Assembly (NCBI GenBank): GCA_964401835.1
Contig: CAYNZP010000011.1
Span: forward strand, 1-64,000
Source: CAYNZP01 sp964401835
Lineage (GTDB): Bacteria; Planctomycetota; Phycisphaerae; SM23-33
Direction: 5' to 3'
DNA: 64,000 nucleotides
Shown here: positions 1 through 8,901 of the stretch, piece after piece
Layout of the letters: every line of letters starts with the position of its first letter
Numbering within the stretch: the stretch's first letter is position 1
Translations under genes and position numbers: made by a program
The notes under the pieces: model-generated
Told to the model about the DNA's origin: nothing
Databases searched by the model: none
What the model saw: only the letters and a program-made list of their open reading frames with translations

Positions 1-69
1 ATTCTGCCCGATTCTGCCCGATTCTGCCCAAATCTGCCCGATTCTGCCCAGTTCTGCCCAAAACTGCCA
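1..69. repeat. 10-bp tandem array with G-quadruplex pattern on the minus strand
   Basis: Seven tandem 10-bp units (consensus ATTCTGCCCR, the last one degenerate) begin at the window edge, so the array may extend further left. The period of 10 is not a multiple of 3, so this is not a peptide repeat. On the minus strand it gives six GGG tracts separated by exactly 7 bases, which meets the usual G-quadruplex pattern. The array runs into a T/A-rich tail starting at about 69. A closely similar array with the same kind of tail lies at 32341-32456. Confidence 0.9.
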
Positions 70-356
70 AGTTTTTAAAAATGCAAGTTAAAGGGATTAA
101 GCAACTTAGGGATTTAGAGATTAAAAAAAAACGCGGAAAATTGGAATTTACAGGCTACGGACTGCCAGCGACTGGTTGCAGTGTTTCTCATATTCAGTTG
201 TCAAATATCTTTTTCTGCAGCGCATAGACGCGCCTCCACATATACATGGCACGACCACGATTTTCCGCGCAAATTGGTACATTAAAACCTAAGCCGCAGC
301 CCTAAACCCCAGCCGGGCCATGAGAAGAATTTTTTTAGAATTTTGGGGGAGCTGGG
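70..356. other. non-coding stretch between array and palindromic repeat
   Basis: No gene is seen. The first 70 bases loosely match the sequence after the second array (from 32457). At about 302-350 there is a module reading CCCCAGCCGGGCCATGA, a run of T, and a GGGGG tract. Related modules occur near 32750-32785 and 33551-33605. This is the flank of a repeat-rich accessory pocket. Confidence 0.6.
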
Positions 357-413
357 TCTTGCTCGCAAGGCGTGTTGGCAATATCAACCAACATGGCTAG
401 CAAGCTAGCCATG
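357..413. repeat. REP-like double palindrome, copy 1
   Basis: Two hairpins lie side by side. The first has arms CTTGC (358-362) and GCAAG (365-369) with a TC loop. The second is a perfect 10-bp palindrome with arms CATGGCTAGC (392-401) and GCTAGCCATG (404-413) and an AA loop. The same pair of hairpins occurs at 33486-33544. The second hairpin contains the stop codon of the adjacent membrane-protein gene (405-407). Confidence 0.85.
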
Positions 414-1247
414 CCACCCGCCGAGAACCTTGTCAAGGTCTTCTCTGCTGCGAATTTTCACCAACTCTCGTGACTTTATGAGTTTATTTAACGTTTTTAA
501 TTTCAATTTACAATGTAATACCAGCCGTTGTTTCACGTATCTTTTTAAGGCTTCATCTTTTTCAAGCAAAAAATCCAAATGCACAAAAATAAACTCGTAC
601 TTTGCAAACAGAACCAGCAAATATATGAATGGTAAAAACGAAAATGACAAAATTGGCGCAAGAAAAAAAGCCCTTAATGTGTTGGTGGTTAGGAAATTAC
701 CGTAATCAGATGCAGTTTTATATATTGCGAAAACAAGAATTACTAACCCTAATATGGCTTGGAGATTAGTTGTTATTTTGGCGACTGCAGCGTTTTCCTT
801 GTTCCCTTTTGCAATCACATCTGTTGCCGCTATTAAGGCACCAAAAGGAATTATAAAGAGTTCCACTAAAAGGGGGAAAGTATAGGAATTGATGAGAAAT
901 AAAAGAATTATAATCACTTTTAGATTGCTTGAGAGGACTTTTGAAAAGGCATGTTCCTCATTTTCTGATGTGACCATATTGATTGCGAGAAACATTCCAG
1001 TAAAGCAAAACCAGAAAATCGTATCCTTCAAAAGATTGACATTCCAAAAGTTAATTGCGTAAAGAAAAGCAACAACAATTGCTACGTAAAAGATCATTAA
1101 GCCCACGCTTAACAAAATCTTAGGATTACAAAACGTTTTAAGTGCTTCCCAGAGAGATTCGCGTACGGGCTTTTTGGATAGAACGAATACAAGAACGATT
1201 AATACCCAAATAATCGTCGCGATTTCCCTATTATTTAATGAGTTCAT
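405..1247 (-). CDS. AT-rich multi-pass membrane protein of unknown function
   Basis: A 280-residue protein that I do not recognise. It has several hydrophobic segments: roughly residues 10-25, 43-66, 76-92, 110-146, 162-178 and 192-215. A basic, soluble C-terminal tail of about 60 residues is rich in Lys, Arg and Leu. The codon choice is visibly AT-rich compared with the core genes nearby. The last codons and the stop come from the palindromic repeat at 392-413, which supplies the terminal GWHG. It stands alone on the minus strand between a repeat cluster and a 76-bp palindromic element, the same place the TIR gene at 33719 has in the second pocket. A horizontally acquired accessory gene is likely; the function is unknown. 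Confidence 0.75.
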   Translation of the reverse strand: MNSLNNREIATIIWVLIVLVFVLSKKPVRESLWEALKTFCNPKILLSVGLMIFYVAIVVAFLYAINFWNVNLLKDTIFWFCFTGMFLAINMVTSENEEHAFSKVLSSNLKVIIILLFLINSYTFPLLVELFIIPFGALIAATDVIAKGNKENAAVAKITTNLQAILGLVILVFAIYKTASDYGNFLTTNTLRAFFLAPILSFSFLPFIYLLVLFAKYEFIFVHLDFLLEKDEALKRYVKQRLVLHCKLKLKTLNKLIKSRELVKIRSREDLDKVLGGWHG

Positions 1248-1666
1248 TGTTCGCCCTACGGCATAGAAGCCTCGCTAGGTTCTTATAAAATCCGGGATTT
1301 GGATTACGCGGCCGGTTTTGTCCACGCATGCCAGTTTGTAGGGTGGGTGTTTACACCCACGGATTTATGGCATTGTCAGATATTATTCGCGTGGTTGCAA
1401 GCAACCACCCTACGAGCTGCAAGCCACGTCACACCTTCACAAAAAAACCTTTCTTGATTTAACTTTGCGCCTCAAACAAAATGCCTGAAATCAAAAGGCA
1501 TGCTTGCCCTAAGAAACTGCTAAAATTTCGTTAAAAAACCAGCAAAGCACAGAACTTTCCTTGCCCCCCACTCCCCGAGCGGGTATTTATACAAGCTCGG
1601 GCTACGACACAGCCTAAAACGCAAACCAATATTTGAAGTAAGGTTGCCAAAATACGGAGAACCAAA
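1248..1666. other. intergenic stretch with 76-bp element and one further palindrome
   Basis: No gene is supported. It holds the 76-bp element at 1338-1413 and, near the PIG-L gene, a separate hairpin with arms CCCGAGC (1574-1580) and GCTCGGG (1595-1601). Between them is AT-rich sequence with no clear signal. Confidence 0.6.
1338..1413. repeat. 76-bp palindromic (MITE-like) element, copy 1
   Basis: The ends are inverted repeats, GTAGGGTGG and CCACCCTAC. Inside are two hairpins: GTGGGTG pairing with CACCCAC, and GTGGTTGC pairing with GCAACCAC. A second copy of exactly the same length lies at 34691-34766 and differs at about 10 positions; in the last hairpin a T-A pair here is a G-C pair there, so pairing is preserved. 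There is no ORF inside and no clear target-site duplication. Confidence 0.85.
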
Positions 1667-2521
1667 ATGGCAAAGCAACAGTTCGAGTTCGTGCGCCTGG
1701 TAGGAAACGAACGACGAGTCGGGCCGACACTGGCAAGTGTATCGCGTCACTGGAAGCAGCAGGATGAGTGCTTTCTTTTCATAAGCCCTCACGATGACGA
1801 TGCAGTCATCGGCGGCGGCTTGATGATTCAATCCGCACTTAAGGAAAAGGTGCCCGTCCATATCGCCATCGTCACTGACGGTGCTATGGGCTACTGCAGC
1901 AAGGAAGAAAAAGACACCATCAGCCAGATTCGCAGGAAAGAGACGTACGAGTCGTTTAAGGTCCTCGGCGTTAAAAGGAAGAACATCCACTGGCTGAATT
2001 TTCCAGACTGCCAGCTTTCGCGATACAAAGGCCGGCGGCCGGCCGTTGCCGACGATCCGGCGCAAAGTCACGGTTTTACGGGCATGCAGCACGCCTTCAC
2101 CGAACTTCTCCGCAAGGTTCGCCCGAACCAGATATTCCAGCCAACCAACGCAGACCTTCACCCGGACCACGTAATTGTCCATGAAGAAATGCTTATTAGC
2201 TGCTTCCATGCCAACGGCGCAATCTGGCCGGAACTCGGCAAACCACTCAAGCGGGTGCCTTACATCCACGAGATGGCTGTCTATTGCAACTTCCCGTCGA
2301 CACCTAAGCTTCGCTTAAAATCTCCCCTTGCCGCATTGGGCAAGAAACTCGACGCCATCGAGAAGTTCCAGTCGCAAAAACAGATCAAGGCTGTCATTGA
2401 GCACATCGAAGCAGCCGGCCCTTACGAATACCTCCGGCCGGTGCAATTCGCGATGTATAACCCGACAGTCTACCGCGATATGTTCGAAGAGCCGCCACGC
2501 GTCGGGCATATCTTCCGCTGA
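1667..2521 (+). CDS. PIG-L/LmbE family deacetylase
   Basis: A 284-residue zinc-dependent N-acetylglucosaminyl deacetylase-like protein. The metal-binding signature appears as PHDDDAVIGGG at residues 41-51, which fits the family pattern P-H-x-D-D. The second metal motif HPDH is at 165-168. Known members remove acetyl groups from GlcNAc-type sugars in small thiols, antibiotics or lipids; the substrate here cannot be read from sequence. A GGAG sits just before the ATG. No pathway partner is adjacent: it lies between an accessory pocket and the lemA pair, so it may act alone. There is no signal peptide, so it is probably cytoplasmic. Confidence 0.85.
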   Translation: MAKQQFEFVRLVGNERRVGPTLASVSRHWKQQDECFLFISPHDDDAVIGGGLMIQSALKEKVPVHIAIVTDGAMGYCSKEEKDTISQIRRKETYESFKVLGVKRKNIHWLNFPDCQLSRYKGRRPAVADDPAQSHGFTGMQHAFTELLRKVRPNQIFQPTNADLHPDHVIVHEEMLISCFHANGAIWPELGKPLKRVPYIHEMAVYCNFPSTPKLRLKSPLAALGKKLDAIEKFQSQKQIKAVIEHIEAAGPYEYLRPVQFAMYNPTVYRDMFEEPPRVGHIFR

Positions 2522-2659
2522 CGCCCTGCCGCAGGTGCTGGCTTTCAGGCGAAACCCTCATAATTCGTGGGAATAAATTCTCTTGCGCTATTTTTTTACT
2601 TATTCCGCAAACAAAGATAGCTTGCAAGGCGTCTAATAAATGAAGATTATGGAGACGCT

Positions 2660-3334
2660 ATGGAACCTTTCTTTATCATTCTTTTTATTGTGTTTGTAAT
2701 TGTCGTTCTCATCTTTGGCTGGTTATGGTCGGCTAAACGGCGAAAAGAACTCTCGGCGTGGGCATATGCAAACGGGCTGAGTTTTGACTCATCAAAAGAC
2801 AGGCATTTTGATGACCGGTTCCGCGAATTCACATGCCTTCGACAGGGGCACAGCCGCTACGCATATAACGTCATGCAGGGAACGATAGCGGATTTGCCAA
2901 TAATCGCCTTCGATTATCATTACGCCACCGGCTCGGGCAAAAATCGTAGCGACCACTATATTTCAGCCGTTATTACCCAAAGCCCTATTCCACTTAAACA
3001 CCTTTTCATACGGCGAGAGCATATTTTCGACAAAGTTACAGAATTTTTCGGTCTGGATGATATCGACTTTGAATCAGCGGAATTCAGCCGCAAGTTTTTC
3101 GTGAAGGCGAAAGATAAACGCTGGGCCTACGACGTGATTCACCAGAGGATGATGGAATATCTTTTGGAAGGCCCGAAATTGAACATCCAATTTGACCACG
3201 AACGAATAATCGTCTGGAATGGAAGACGTTTCAAGCCGGACGAATTTGAAACAGGCACAACTCATATCAAAAAGGTTGTCGAGCTTCTGCCGGAATATCT
3301 TGTTAAACAACAAACACAGATGGAGCAGGCATAA
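2660..3334 (+). CDS. membrane-anchored protein paired with LemA
   Basis: A 224-residue protein with one N-terminal membrane segment (about residues 4-26, very Ile/Val/Phe-rich) followed by a soluble domain of about 190 residues. I do not recognise the domain for certain; membrane-anchored proteins of this general layout are often encoded beside LemA. GGAGACGCT precedes the ATG. Its TAA ends 2 bases before the lemA ATG, so the two are almost certainly one operon. The soluble part is rich in aromatic and charged residues and has no visible catalytic signature. A LemA-associated envelope role is an inference from position. Confidence 0.75.
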   Translation: MEPFFIILFIVFVIVVLIFGWLWSAKRRKELSAWAYANGLSFDSSKDRHFDDRFREFTCLRQGHSRYAYNVMQGTIADLPIIAFDYHYATGSGKNRSDHYISAVITQSPIPLKHLFIRREHIFDKVTEFFGLDDIDFESAEFSRKFFVKAKDKRWAYDVIHQRMMEYLLEGPKLNIQFDHERIIVWNGRRFKPDEFETGTTHIKKVVELLPEYLVKQQTQMEQA

Positions 3335-3336
3335 AC

Positions 3337-3900
3337 ATGGAAATTCCTGTCTATATAGTTCTTGGCATTATCGTTTTTGTGCTTATATGGGTCATAGCCA
3401 CTTATAACATACTGGTCCGGCTTCGCCAGCACGTCCGCGAGAGCTGGTCTGGCATCGAGACAGAGCTCAAACGCCGTTACGATCTGATTCCAAACCTCGT
3501 CGAATCAGTCAAAGGCTACGCTACTCATGAGCGCGAAACACTGCAGGCTGTCATCGAAGCCCGCACACGAGCTGTCGCATCGACGGGTTCTCCCCAATCG
3601 CAGGCCAAGGACGAGAACATGCTCGTGGGGGCATTGCGGCAGCTGTTCGCCGTCTCTGAAAAGTACCCCGACCTTAAAGCCAGCGACAATTTCCTTCATC
3701 TCCAGAAGGAACTGGCCAATACCGAAGACCGCATCCAGGCGGCCCGGCGGTTTTACAACGCAAATGTCCGTGACATGAACACGCGGGCCGAGGTGTTTCC
3801 CTCCAATATGATTGCCTCAATGTTCAAATTCACCAGGGAAGAATTCTTTGAGATAGAAGACGCCGGCGTTCGAGCAGCGCCCAAGGTAACACTCGGTTAA
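3337..3900 (+). CDS. lemA: LemA family protein
   Basis: 187 residues, the usual length for LemA. An N-terminal membrane helix (about residues 5-24) is followed by the conserved stretch with RRYDLIPNLVESVKGY (about 46-61), then a helical bundle ending in the segment around FPSNMIASMF and FFEIED. LemA proteins are membrane-anchored helical proteins of unclear biochemical function. It is translated right after the 224-residue membrane protein (2-base gap). No downstream partner follows: the next gene starts almost 190 bases later. Confidence 0.93.
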   Translation: MEIPVYIVLGIIVFVLIWVIATYNILVRLRQHVRESWSGIETELKRRYDLIPNLVESVKGYATHERETLQAVIEARTRAVASTGSPQSQAKDENMLVGALRQLFAVSEKYPDLKASDNFLHLQKELANTEDRIQAARRFYNANVRDMNTRAEVFPSNMIASMFKFTREEFFEIEDAGVRAAPKVTLG

Positions 3901-4086
3901 GCAGTAAGTTGTAAGATTTCTAAAATTGACCCACCCAAAATGCCCACTTGAGGACTGCAGCAAAGTAGGAATTTCCAATCTTTCCCGAAGTTATAAACAA
4001 CTCAAATTGGATAAGTCCAAATCCAGCCATACAATACTGTTGCCATAACGGCATCAGCCGGAAACTGACGCATAAAGGGAAATGCG

Positions 4087-7000
4087 ATGGGATCACCGGA
4101 AACGTTACTTTCCAGGCTGGCAGATGCCCGCAACGAAACCTCTCCCGATTACTCGCAAGTTCCTCAATTCCAGACACTTGAGCCAAGGTTGCTGCTGTCG
4201 GCATTTGTGAGTGACGACTTCAGCTCAACGGAGCTGAATCTCAATCTCTGGCAATTAATAGACCCCGTTGGCGACAGCTCGCTGGTTCTCGACGGCACGA
4301 ACGCAGTCATCAGTGTGCCAGCCGGCGTTTCGCATGACGTTTGGGAATCGGGTAACAAGGCCCCGCACCTGATGCAGGCGGCTACCGATGAAGATTTCGA
4401 AATCGAGGTGAAGTTTGAAACTCGCCCGGAGGGAAGATTCGCCGTTAACGGCATCATAATCGAACAGGACGGCAATAACTTCCTGCGCTTCGACTTCCAC
4501 AGCTCCGGCAGCAGGATAAACCTATTTGCGGCCAGCTTTGACAATGGCAACCCCAGCGCGGAGGTTTATAAACCGATCTCCGGCAACGACACCATGTATA
4601 TGCGTGTCAACCGGGAGGGAAACTTATGGACGCAAAGTTTTTCTTACGATGGCCAAAGCTGGATCGTAGGCGGCAGCTTCTATGAAAGCCTTTCTGTTTC
4701 GTCGGTCGGATTTTTTGTCGGTAACGAGGGCACAAGCCCGCCTGCCTACACCGGATCAATAGACTACTTCTTCGACACATCTTCACCAGTCTATCCCGAA
4801 GACGGGGAACTGCCGGATACGACACCGCCAACGATTCAGGACGTTATCTTCTCGGCCGACACAAGCTCAATCCAGATAGACTTCACCACAGATGAAACGG
4901 CAAATGCTTATGTCGAGTATGGCCTGACGACGGCCTACGAGCTTGGCTCGGTCGCAAGTGCCGGCCAGACAACTCACAGTGTGCTGCTCGATAATCTCCA
5001 GGACGCGACAACGTATCAATTCCGAATCGCTGCAACCGACCAGGCGGGCAATACTTCATATTCTGATAATTTCTCGACAACAACAGATGCTATCCCCGAC
5101 ACTACCGCACCGGAAATACAAAACATCTCTACACAAACAGACGTTGATAACATACAGATAGATTTCGAAACCAACGAACCAGCATCAATAGTTATCGAGT
5201 ACGGTCTGACCACCGGCTACGAGCTTGGCTCAATCAGTGGCCCCGAAGCTCTTACGCACAGTTTAACTCTGGAAGGTCTCCAGACCAACACCACATATCA
5301 ATGCCGAATCGTCGCAACCGACCAGGCGGGTAATACCTCCTACTCCGATAATCTCACGGAAACAACGCTGGCCGAGCCCGACACTGCCGCTCCGCAAATT
5401 CAAAACGTTATCGTCACAGCTGGCGTAACAACCATCCAAATCGATTTCACGACCGATGAACCAGCCACAATCGCCATCGAGTACGGCCTGACTACCAGCT
5501 ATGAGCTTGGCTCAATCAGCGGGCCCGAAGCTCAGACGCACAGTATCACAATTGATAATCTCCAGCCGGAAACGACATACCAACTGAGAATCGTGGCAAC
5601 GGACACTGCTGGCAATACTTCTTACTCGCAAAACCTGACAGCCACTACTGCCCCCCTGCCGCCGGTAACTGGAATCCAGTCAGATGATTTCAGCTCGACT
5701 CTGCTCGATGATATATGGGAATTCATCGACCCTGTCGGTGACAGCTCGATTGTCCTTAATGGCACGAACGTCCTCATTACCGTGCCGGGCGGAACGGCCC
5801 ATGATGTATGGGAAAATGGAAACAATACAGCCCGCCTGATGCAGTCGGCTACCGATGAGGATTTCGAGATTGAGGTGAAATTCGAGTCCCGGCCCCAAGG
5901 CAGGTACGCGGTAAATGGCATCATCATCGAACAGGACAGCGACAACTTCCTGCGTTTCGACTTCCACAGCTCCGGCAGCAGAATAAATCTATTCGCAGCC
6001 AGCTTCGACAACGGCAACCCATCCGCGGAGATATATAAGGGGATATCCGGCTCAAGCACGATGTACATGCGGGTTACCCGTAGCGGGGACTTGTGGACGG
6101 TGAAATATTCCTACAACGGAACGAGCTGGAGCACCGGCGGAAGTTTCAATGCGGCCCTTACGGTAACAAGCGCCGGCCCGTTTGTAGGTAACGAGGGTTC
6201 CAGCCCGCCGACCTATACCGGCTCGATAGACTACTTCTTCAATACCGCATCGCCGATAGACCCCGAAGACCCGGACCTGACCCCGCCAGAGATAAATAAC
6301 GTAAACGTCCAGCCTGATGTCGATACTCTTCAGATTAATTTCGACACCGACGAACCGGCGACCGTCCTTATTGAATACGGCCTGACGACAAACTACGAAT
6401 TGGGCAGCGTCTCTGGTGCACTCGGAACCTCCCACAGCCTGACGCTTGAGGGCCTTCAGGCTGACACCACTTATCAGTACCACATCATCGCTACAGACCA
6501 GAGCGACAACGTCGGCGATTCGGGAAATCTGACAGCCACCACCGACCCGCCCCCAGACATCAACGCGCCACTGATTCAAAACATCAACGTCGAGGCTGGC
6601 GAAGATTTTCTGAGAATAACCTTCGATACAGATGAAGAGGCAACGGCGTCAGTCGATTACGGCAGGACACTGGAATACGAGCTAGGCAACATCGACAGCC
6701 CCGCCGGAACTTCGCATACTATCCTGATAGAAGATCTTTATCCGGAAACCCTGTACAACTTCAAAATCACGGCTACTGACATCGCCGGCAATACTTCACA
6801 AACCCAAAACCAGACCGCACAAACCAGCCCTTCGATTAACGCGGACGAGCGCATAATCGAGAATCTCGTCGCACTGTACACATTCGAGGACAAAGGCGGC
6901 AATACCGTCAGTGACATCTCCGGAGTTGGAGATGCGATGGATTTGATTATAGGCGACCCGGGCAATGTAACCTGGGCTGACTACACGCTGACTGTCAATA

Positions 7001-8772
7001 ACGCGACAATCCTCTCTTCCGCCGGGGCGGCGACAAAACTCATAGACACGATCACGCAGACAAACGAGATAACGATAGAGGCCTGGCTTACCCCGACCAA
7101 TGTTACACAGGATGGTCCGGCCCGGATTATTACGCTTTCGACGGATACCTCTGAAAGAAACTTCACTCTCGGACAAGGCCTGTGGGGGTCGCTGCCTTCG
7201 GATACAATCGACGTAAGGTTCCGCACCACCGCAACCGACCTCAACGGCCAGCCATCGCTTACCACATCGGCTGGGACAATGTCGGCCAACCTTACTCACG
7301 TTGTCTTCACACGAAATATTGACGGCAATGCGAAGGTTTACATTAATAACTCACTGGTAGCCGAAGATGTCGTCGCCGGCGATCTTTCAAATTGGGACAC
7401 TACCTATGCATTCGCGCTGGCAAATGAAATTACTGGCGGGCGGCCTTGGTTTGGGACGTTCCACCTGGCCGCTATCTACAGCCAGGCTCTTACCGCTGGG
7501 CAGATTGCACAGAACTATAATGCCGGCGTCTTCCTGGACGAGGAAAACCCCGAAATTCAAAATGTAACAGTGGATGCCGGTGAGCAATATCTGCAAATCA
7601 ACTTTGCGACAAACGAGAACACGTCTGCTATCATCGAATACGGCCTGACTACGAATTATGAGTTGGGCTCGGTTACAACTCCAACCGGCATAACACACAG
7701 TGCGCGGCTCGAAGACCTCCAGCCGGACACAACATATCACATTCGAATCACGGTAACCGACCCTAGCGGAAACTCCTCCCAGTCCGATGACATTACATTG
7801 CGAACAGCCACTCCCATGGCTCCGTATATCGATGTCTGGTACGGAAACCTTCAAAACTTCGGCCAAAACGGCAATCCCCAGCAGTTTGTCAACATACTCG
7901 GAAATGTATCAGACCCCAACGGAGTCGCTTCGCTGACTTATACACTCAACGGCGGAAATGAATTGACCCTTTCGAGGGGCCCGGATACACGGCGGCTGGA
8001 ATACGAGGGGGATTTCAACATAGAAATCGACATCCAGCAGCTCAACTCTGGATCAAATACGATTGAAATAAAGGCGACAGACTACAATGGATATACCTCA
8101 ATCAATATGGTCACAGTCGATTACACGTCAGGACAAACCTGGCCGTTGAGTTACACTGCTGACTGGAACAACGTTCAGGATATCAGCCAAGCCGCACAGG
8201 TCGTCGATGGATATTGGAAACTCGAAGACGGAGCCGTACGGACGGTTGAACTCGGCTACGACAGGATAATCGCCATCGGTGATATGAGCTGGACCGATTA
8301 CGAGGTTGTCGTACCGGTTACCATTCACGGCTTTGACCCGGCGGGCTTTGATTGGCCGAGCGTTGCACCTTCGGTGAACATTGTGGCCCGCTGGCAGGGA
8401 CATTATGACTGGACCGGCGAACAGCCACGCCACGGCTGGTACCCGCTCGGGGCAATTGCCAGTTACGGATTCAAGGAAGACCCCCAGCAATCTAACACGC
8501 TGGGGCTCTATGGAAACAACGCGGTATCCCTGGCATCCCCCATTGATACACAGCTGGAATTCGATGTTACCTATCTCTGGAAAGTCCGGGTCGATACTAT
8601 CAACTCCAGCCAGACGCGATACCGCTTCAAGGTTTGGGAGCAAGGCACGTCTGAACCGAGCGGGTGGGACCTTTCGGGCGTAGCCGAAGGCGGGCTTAAT
8701 TCCGGCTCGGTACTTCTCATGGCCCATCATACGGACGTCAGCTACGGCAGCGTCTATGTAAGGGCTGTCTAA
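4087..8772 (+). CDS. giant LEPR-XLL exported protein with FnIII and jelly-roll domains
   Basis: A 1561-residue surface or secreted protein. LEPRLLLS at residues 31-38 is the planctomycete LEPR-XLL N-terminal motif. Domains in order: a concanavalin-like jelly-roll resembling DUF1349 (about 40-235), three fibronectin III-like modules (243-528), a second near-copy of the jelly-roll (530-725), two FnIII modules (730-920), a LamG-like domain (921-1150), a sixth FnIII (1151-1240), an Ig-like domain (about 1241-1348) and a C-terminal jelly-roll-like domain (1351-1561). All six FnIII modules share a motif of the type IEYGLTTxYELGS. AAAGGGA lies before the ATG. No catalytic domain is seen, so carbohydrate binding or adhesion is the likeliest role. 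There is no PEP-CTERM tail. Confidence 0.88.
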   Translation: MGSPETLLSRLADARNETSPDYSQVPQFQTLEPRLLLSAFVSDDFSSTELNLNLWQLIDPVGDSSLVLDGTNAVISVPAGVSHDVWESGNKAPHLMQAATDEDFEIEVKFETRPEGRFAVNGIIIEQDGNNFLRFDFHSSGSRINLFAASFDNGNPSAEVYKPISGNDTMYMRVNREGNLWTQSFSYDGQSWIVGGSFYESLSVSSVGFFVGNEGTSPPAYTGSIDYFFDTSSPVYPEDGELPDTTPPTIQDVIFSADTSSIQIDFTTDETANAYVEYGLTTAYELGSVASAGQTTHSVLLDNLQDATTYQFRIAATDQAGNTSYSDNFSTTTDAIPDTTAPEIQNISTQTDVDNIQIDFETNEPASIVIEYGLTTGYELGSISGPEALTHSLTLEGLQTNTTYQCRIVATDQAGNTSYSDNLTETTLAEPDTAAPQIQNVIVTAGVTTIQIDFTTDEPATIAIEYGLTTSYELGSISGPEAQTHSITIDNLQPETTYQLRIVATDTAGNTSYSQNLTATTAPLPPVTGIQSDDFSSTLLDDIWEFIDPVGDSSIVLNGTNVLITVPGGTAHDVWENGNNTARLMQSATDEDFEIEVKFESRPQGRYAVNGIIIEQDSDNFLRFDFHSSGSRINLFAASFDNGNPSAEIYKGISGSSTMYMRVTRSGDLWTVKYSYNGTSWSTGGSFNAALTVTSAGPFVGNEGSSPPTYTGSIDYFFNTASPIDPEDPDLTPPEINNVNVQPDVDTLQINFDTDEPATVLIEYGLTTNYELGSVSGALGTSHSLTLEGLQADTTYQYHIIATDQSDNVGDSGNLTATTDPPPDINAPLIQNINVEAGEDFLRITFDTDEEATASVDYGRTLEYELGNIDSPAGTSHTILIEDLYPETLYNFKITATDIAGNTSQTQNQTAQTSPSINADERIIENLVALYTFEDKGGNTVSDISGVGDAMDLIIGDPGNVTWADYTLTVNNATILSSAGAATKLIDTITQTNEITIEAWLTPTNVTQDGPARIITLSTDTSERNFTLGQGLWGSLPSDTIDVRFRTTATDLNGQPSLTTSAGTMSANLTHVVFTRNIDGNAKVYINNSLVAEDVVAGDLSNWDTTYAFALANEITGGRPWFGTFHLAAIYSQALTAGQIAQNYNAGVFLDEENPEIQNVTVDAGEQYLQINFATNENTSAIIEYGLTTNYELGSVTTPTGITHSARLEDLQPDTTYHIRITVTDPSGNSSQSDDITLRTATPMAPYIDVWYGNLQNFGQNGNPQQFVNILGNVSDPNGVASLTYTLNGGNELTLSRGPDTRRLEYEGDFNIEIDIQQLNSGSNTIEIKATDYNGYTSINMVTVDYTSGQTWPLSYTADWNNVQDISQAAQVVDGYWKLEDGAVRTVELGYDRIIAIGDMSWTDYEVVVPVTIHGFDPAGFDWPSVAPSVNIVARWQGHYDWTGEQPRHGWYPLGAIASYGFKEDPQQSNTLGLYGNNAVSLASPIDTQLEFDVTYLWKVRVDTINSSQTRYRFKVWEQGTSEPSGWDLSGVAEGGLNSGSVLLMAHHTDVSYGSVYVRAV

Positions 8773-8888
8773 AATGCCGCTTATGACGACGGGCGTGCAA
8801 CCTGCGCCCTGTACCGAATTTAGACTATTTGAGACTATATGGGGGCTTTGGGACAGGATATAGATAATCGCCATTTCGCCTAATTTGG

Positions 8889-8894
8889 TATAAT
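8889..8894 (+). promoter_or_regulatory. perfect -10 hexamer upstream of the PEP-CTERM gene
   Basis: TATAAT occurs exactly, in an AT-rich context in an otherwise GC-balanced gap. No good -35 hexamer is seen at normal spacing. Transcription from here would start at about 8901 and give a leader of about 185 bases whose first 44 bases are the two hairpins listed next. Confidence 0.55.
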
Positions 8895-8901
8895 TAATAT
8901 A

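Noticed and set aside
1..69. CRISPR array
   Set aside because: The units are 10 bases with no unique spacers; CRISPR repeats are longer and separated by unique sequence. No cas genes are present.
430..705. A 91-codon plus-strand ORF
   Set aside because: It lies entirely inside the membrane-protein gene on the other strand, with no ribosome site; the membrane segments on the minus strand are far more convincing.
1520..2269. A 249-codon minus-strand ORF over the PIG-L gene
   Set aside because: It overlaps a gene with clear PIG-L motifs, and its own translation has no recognisable features.
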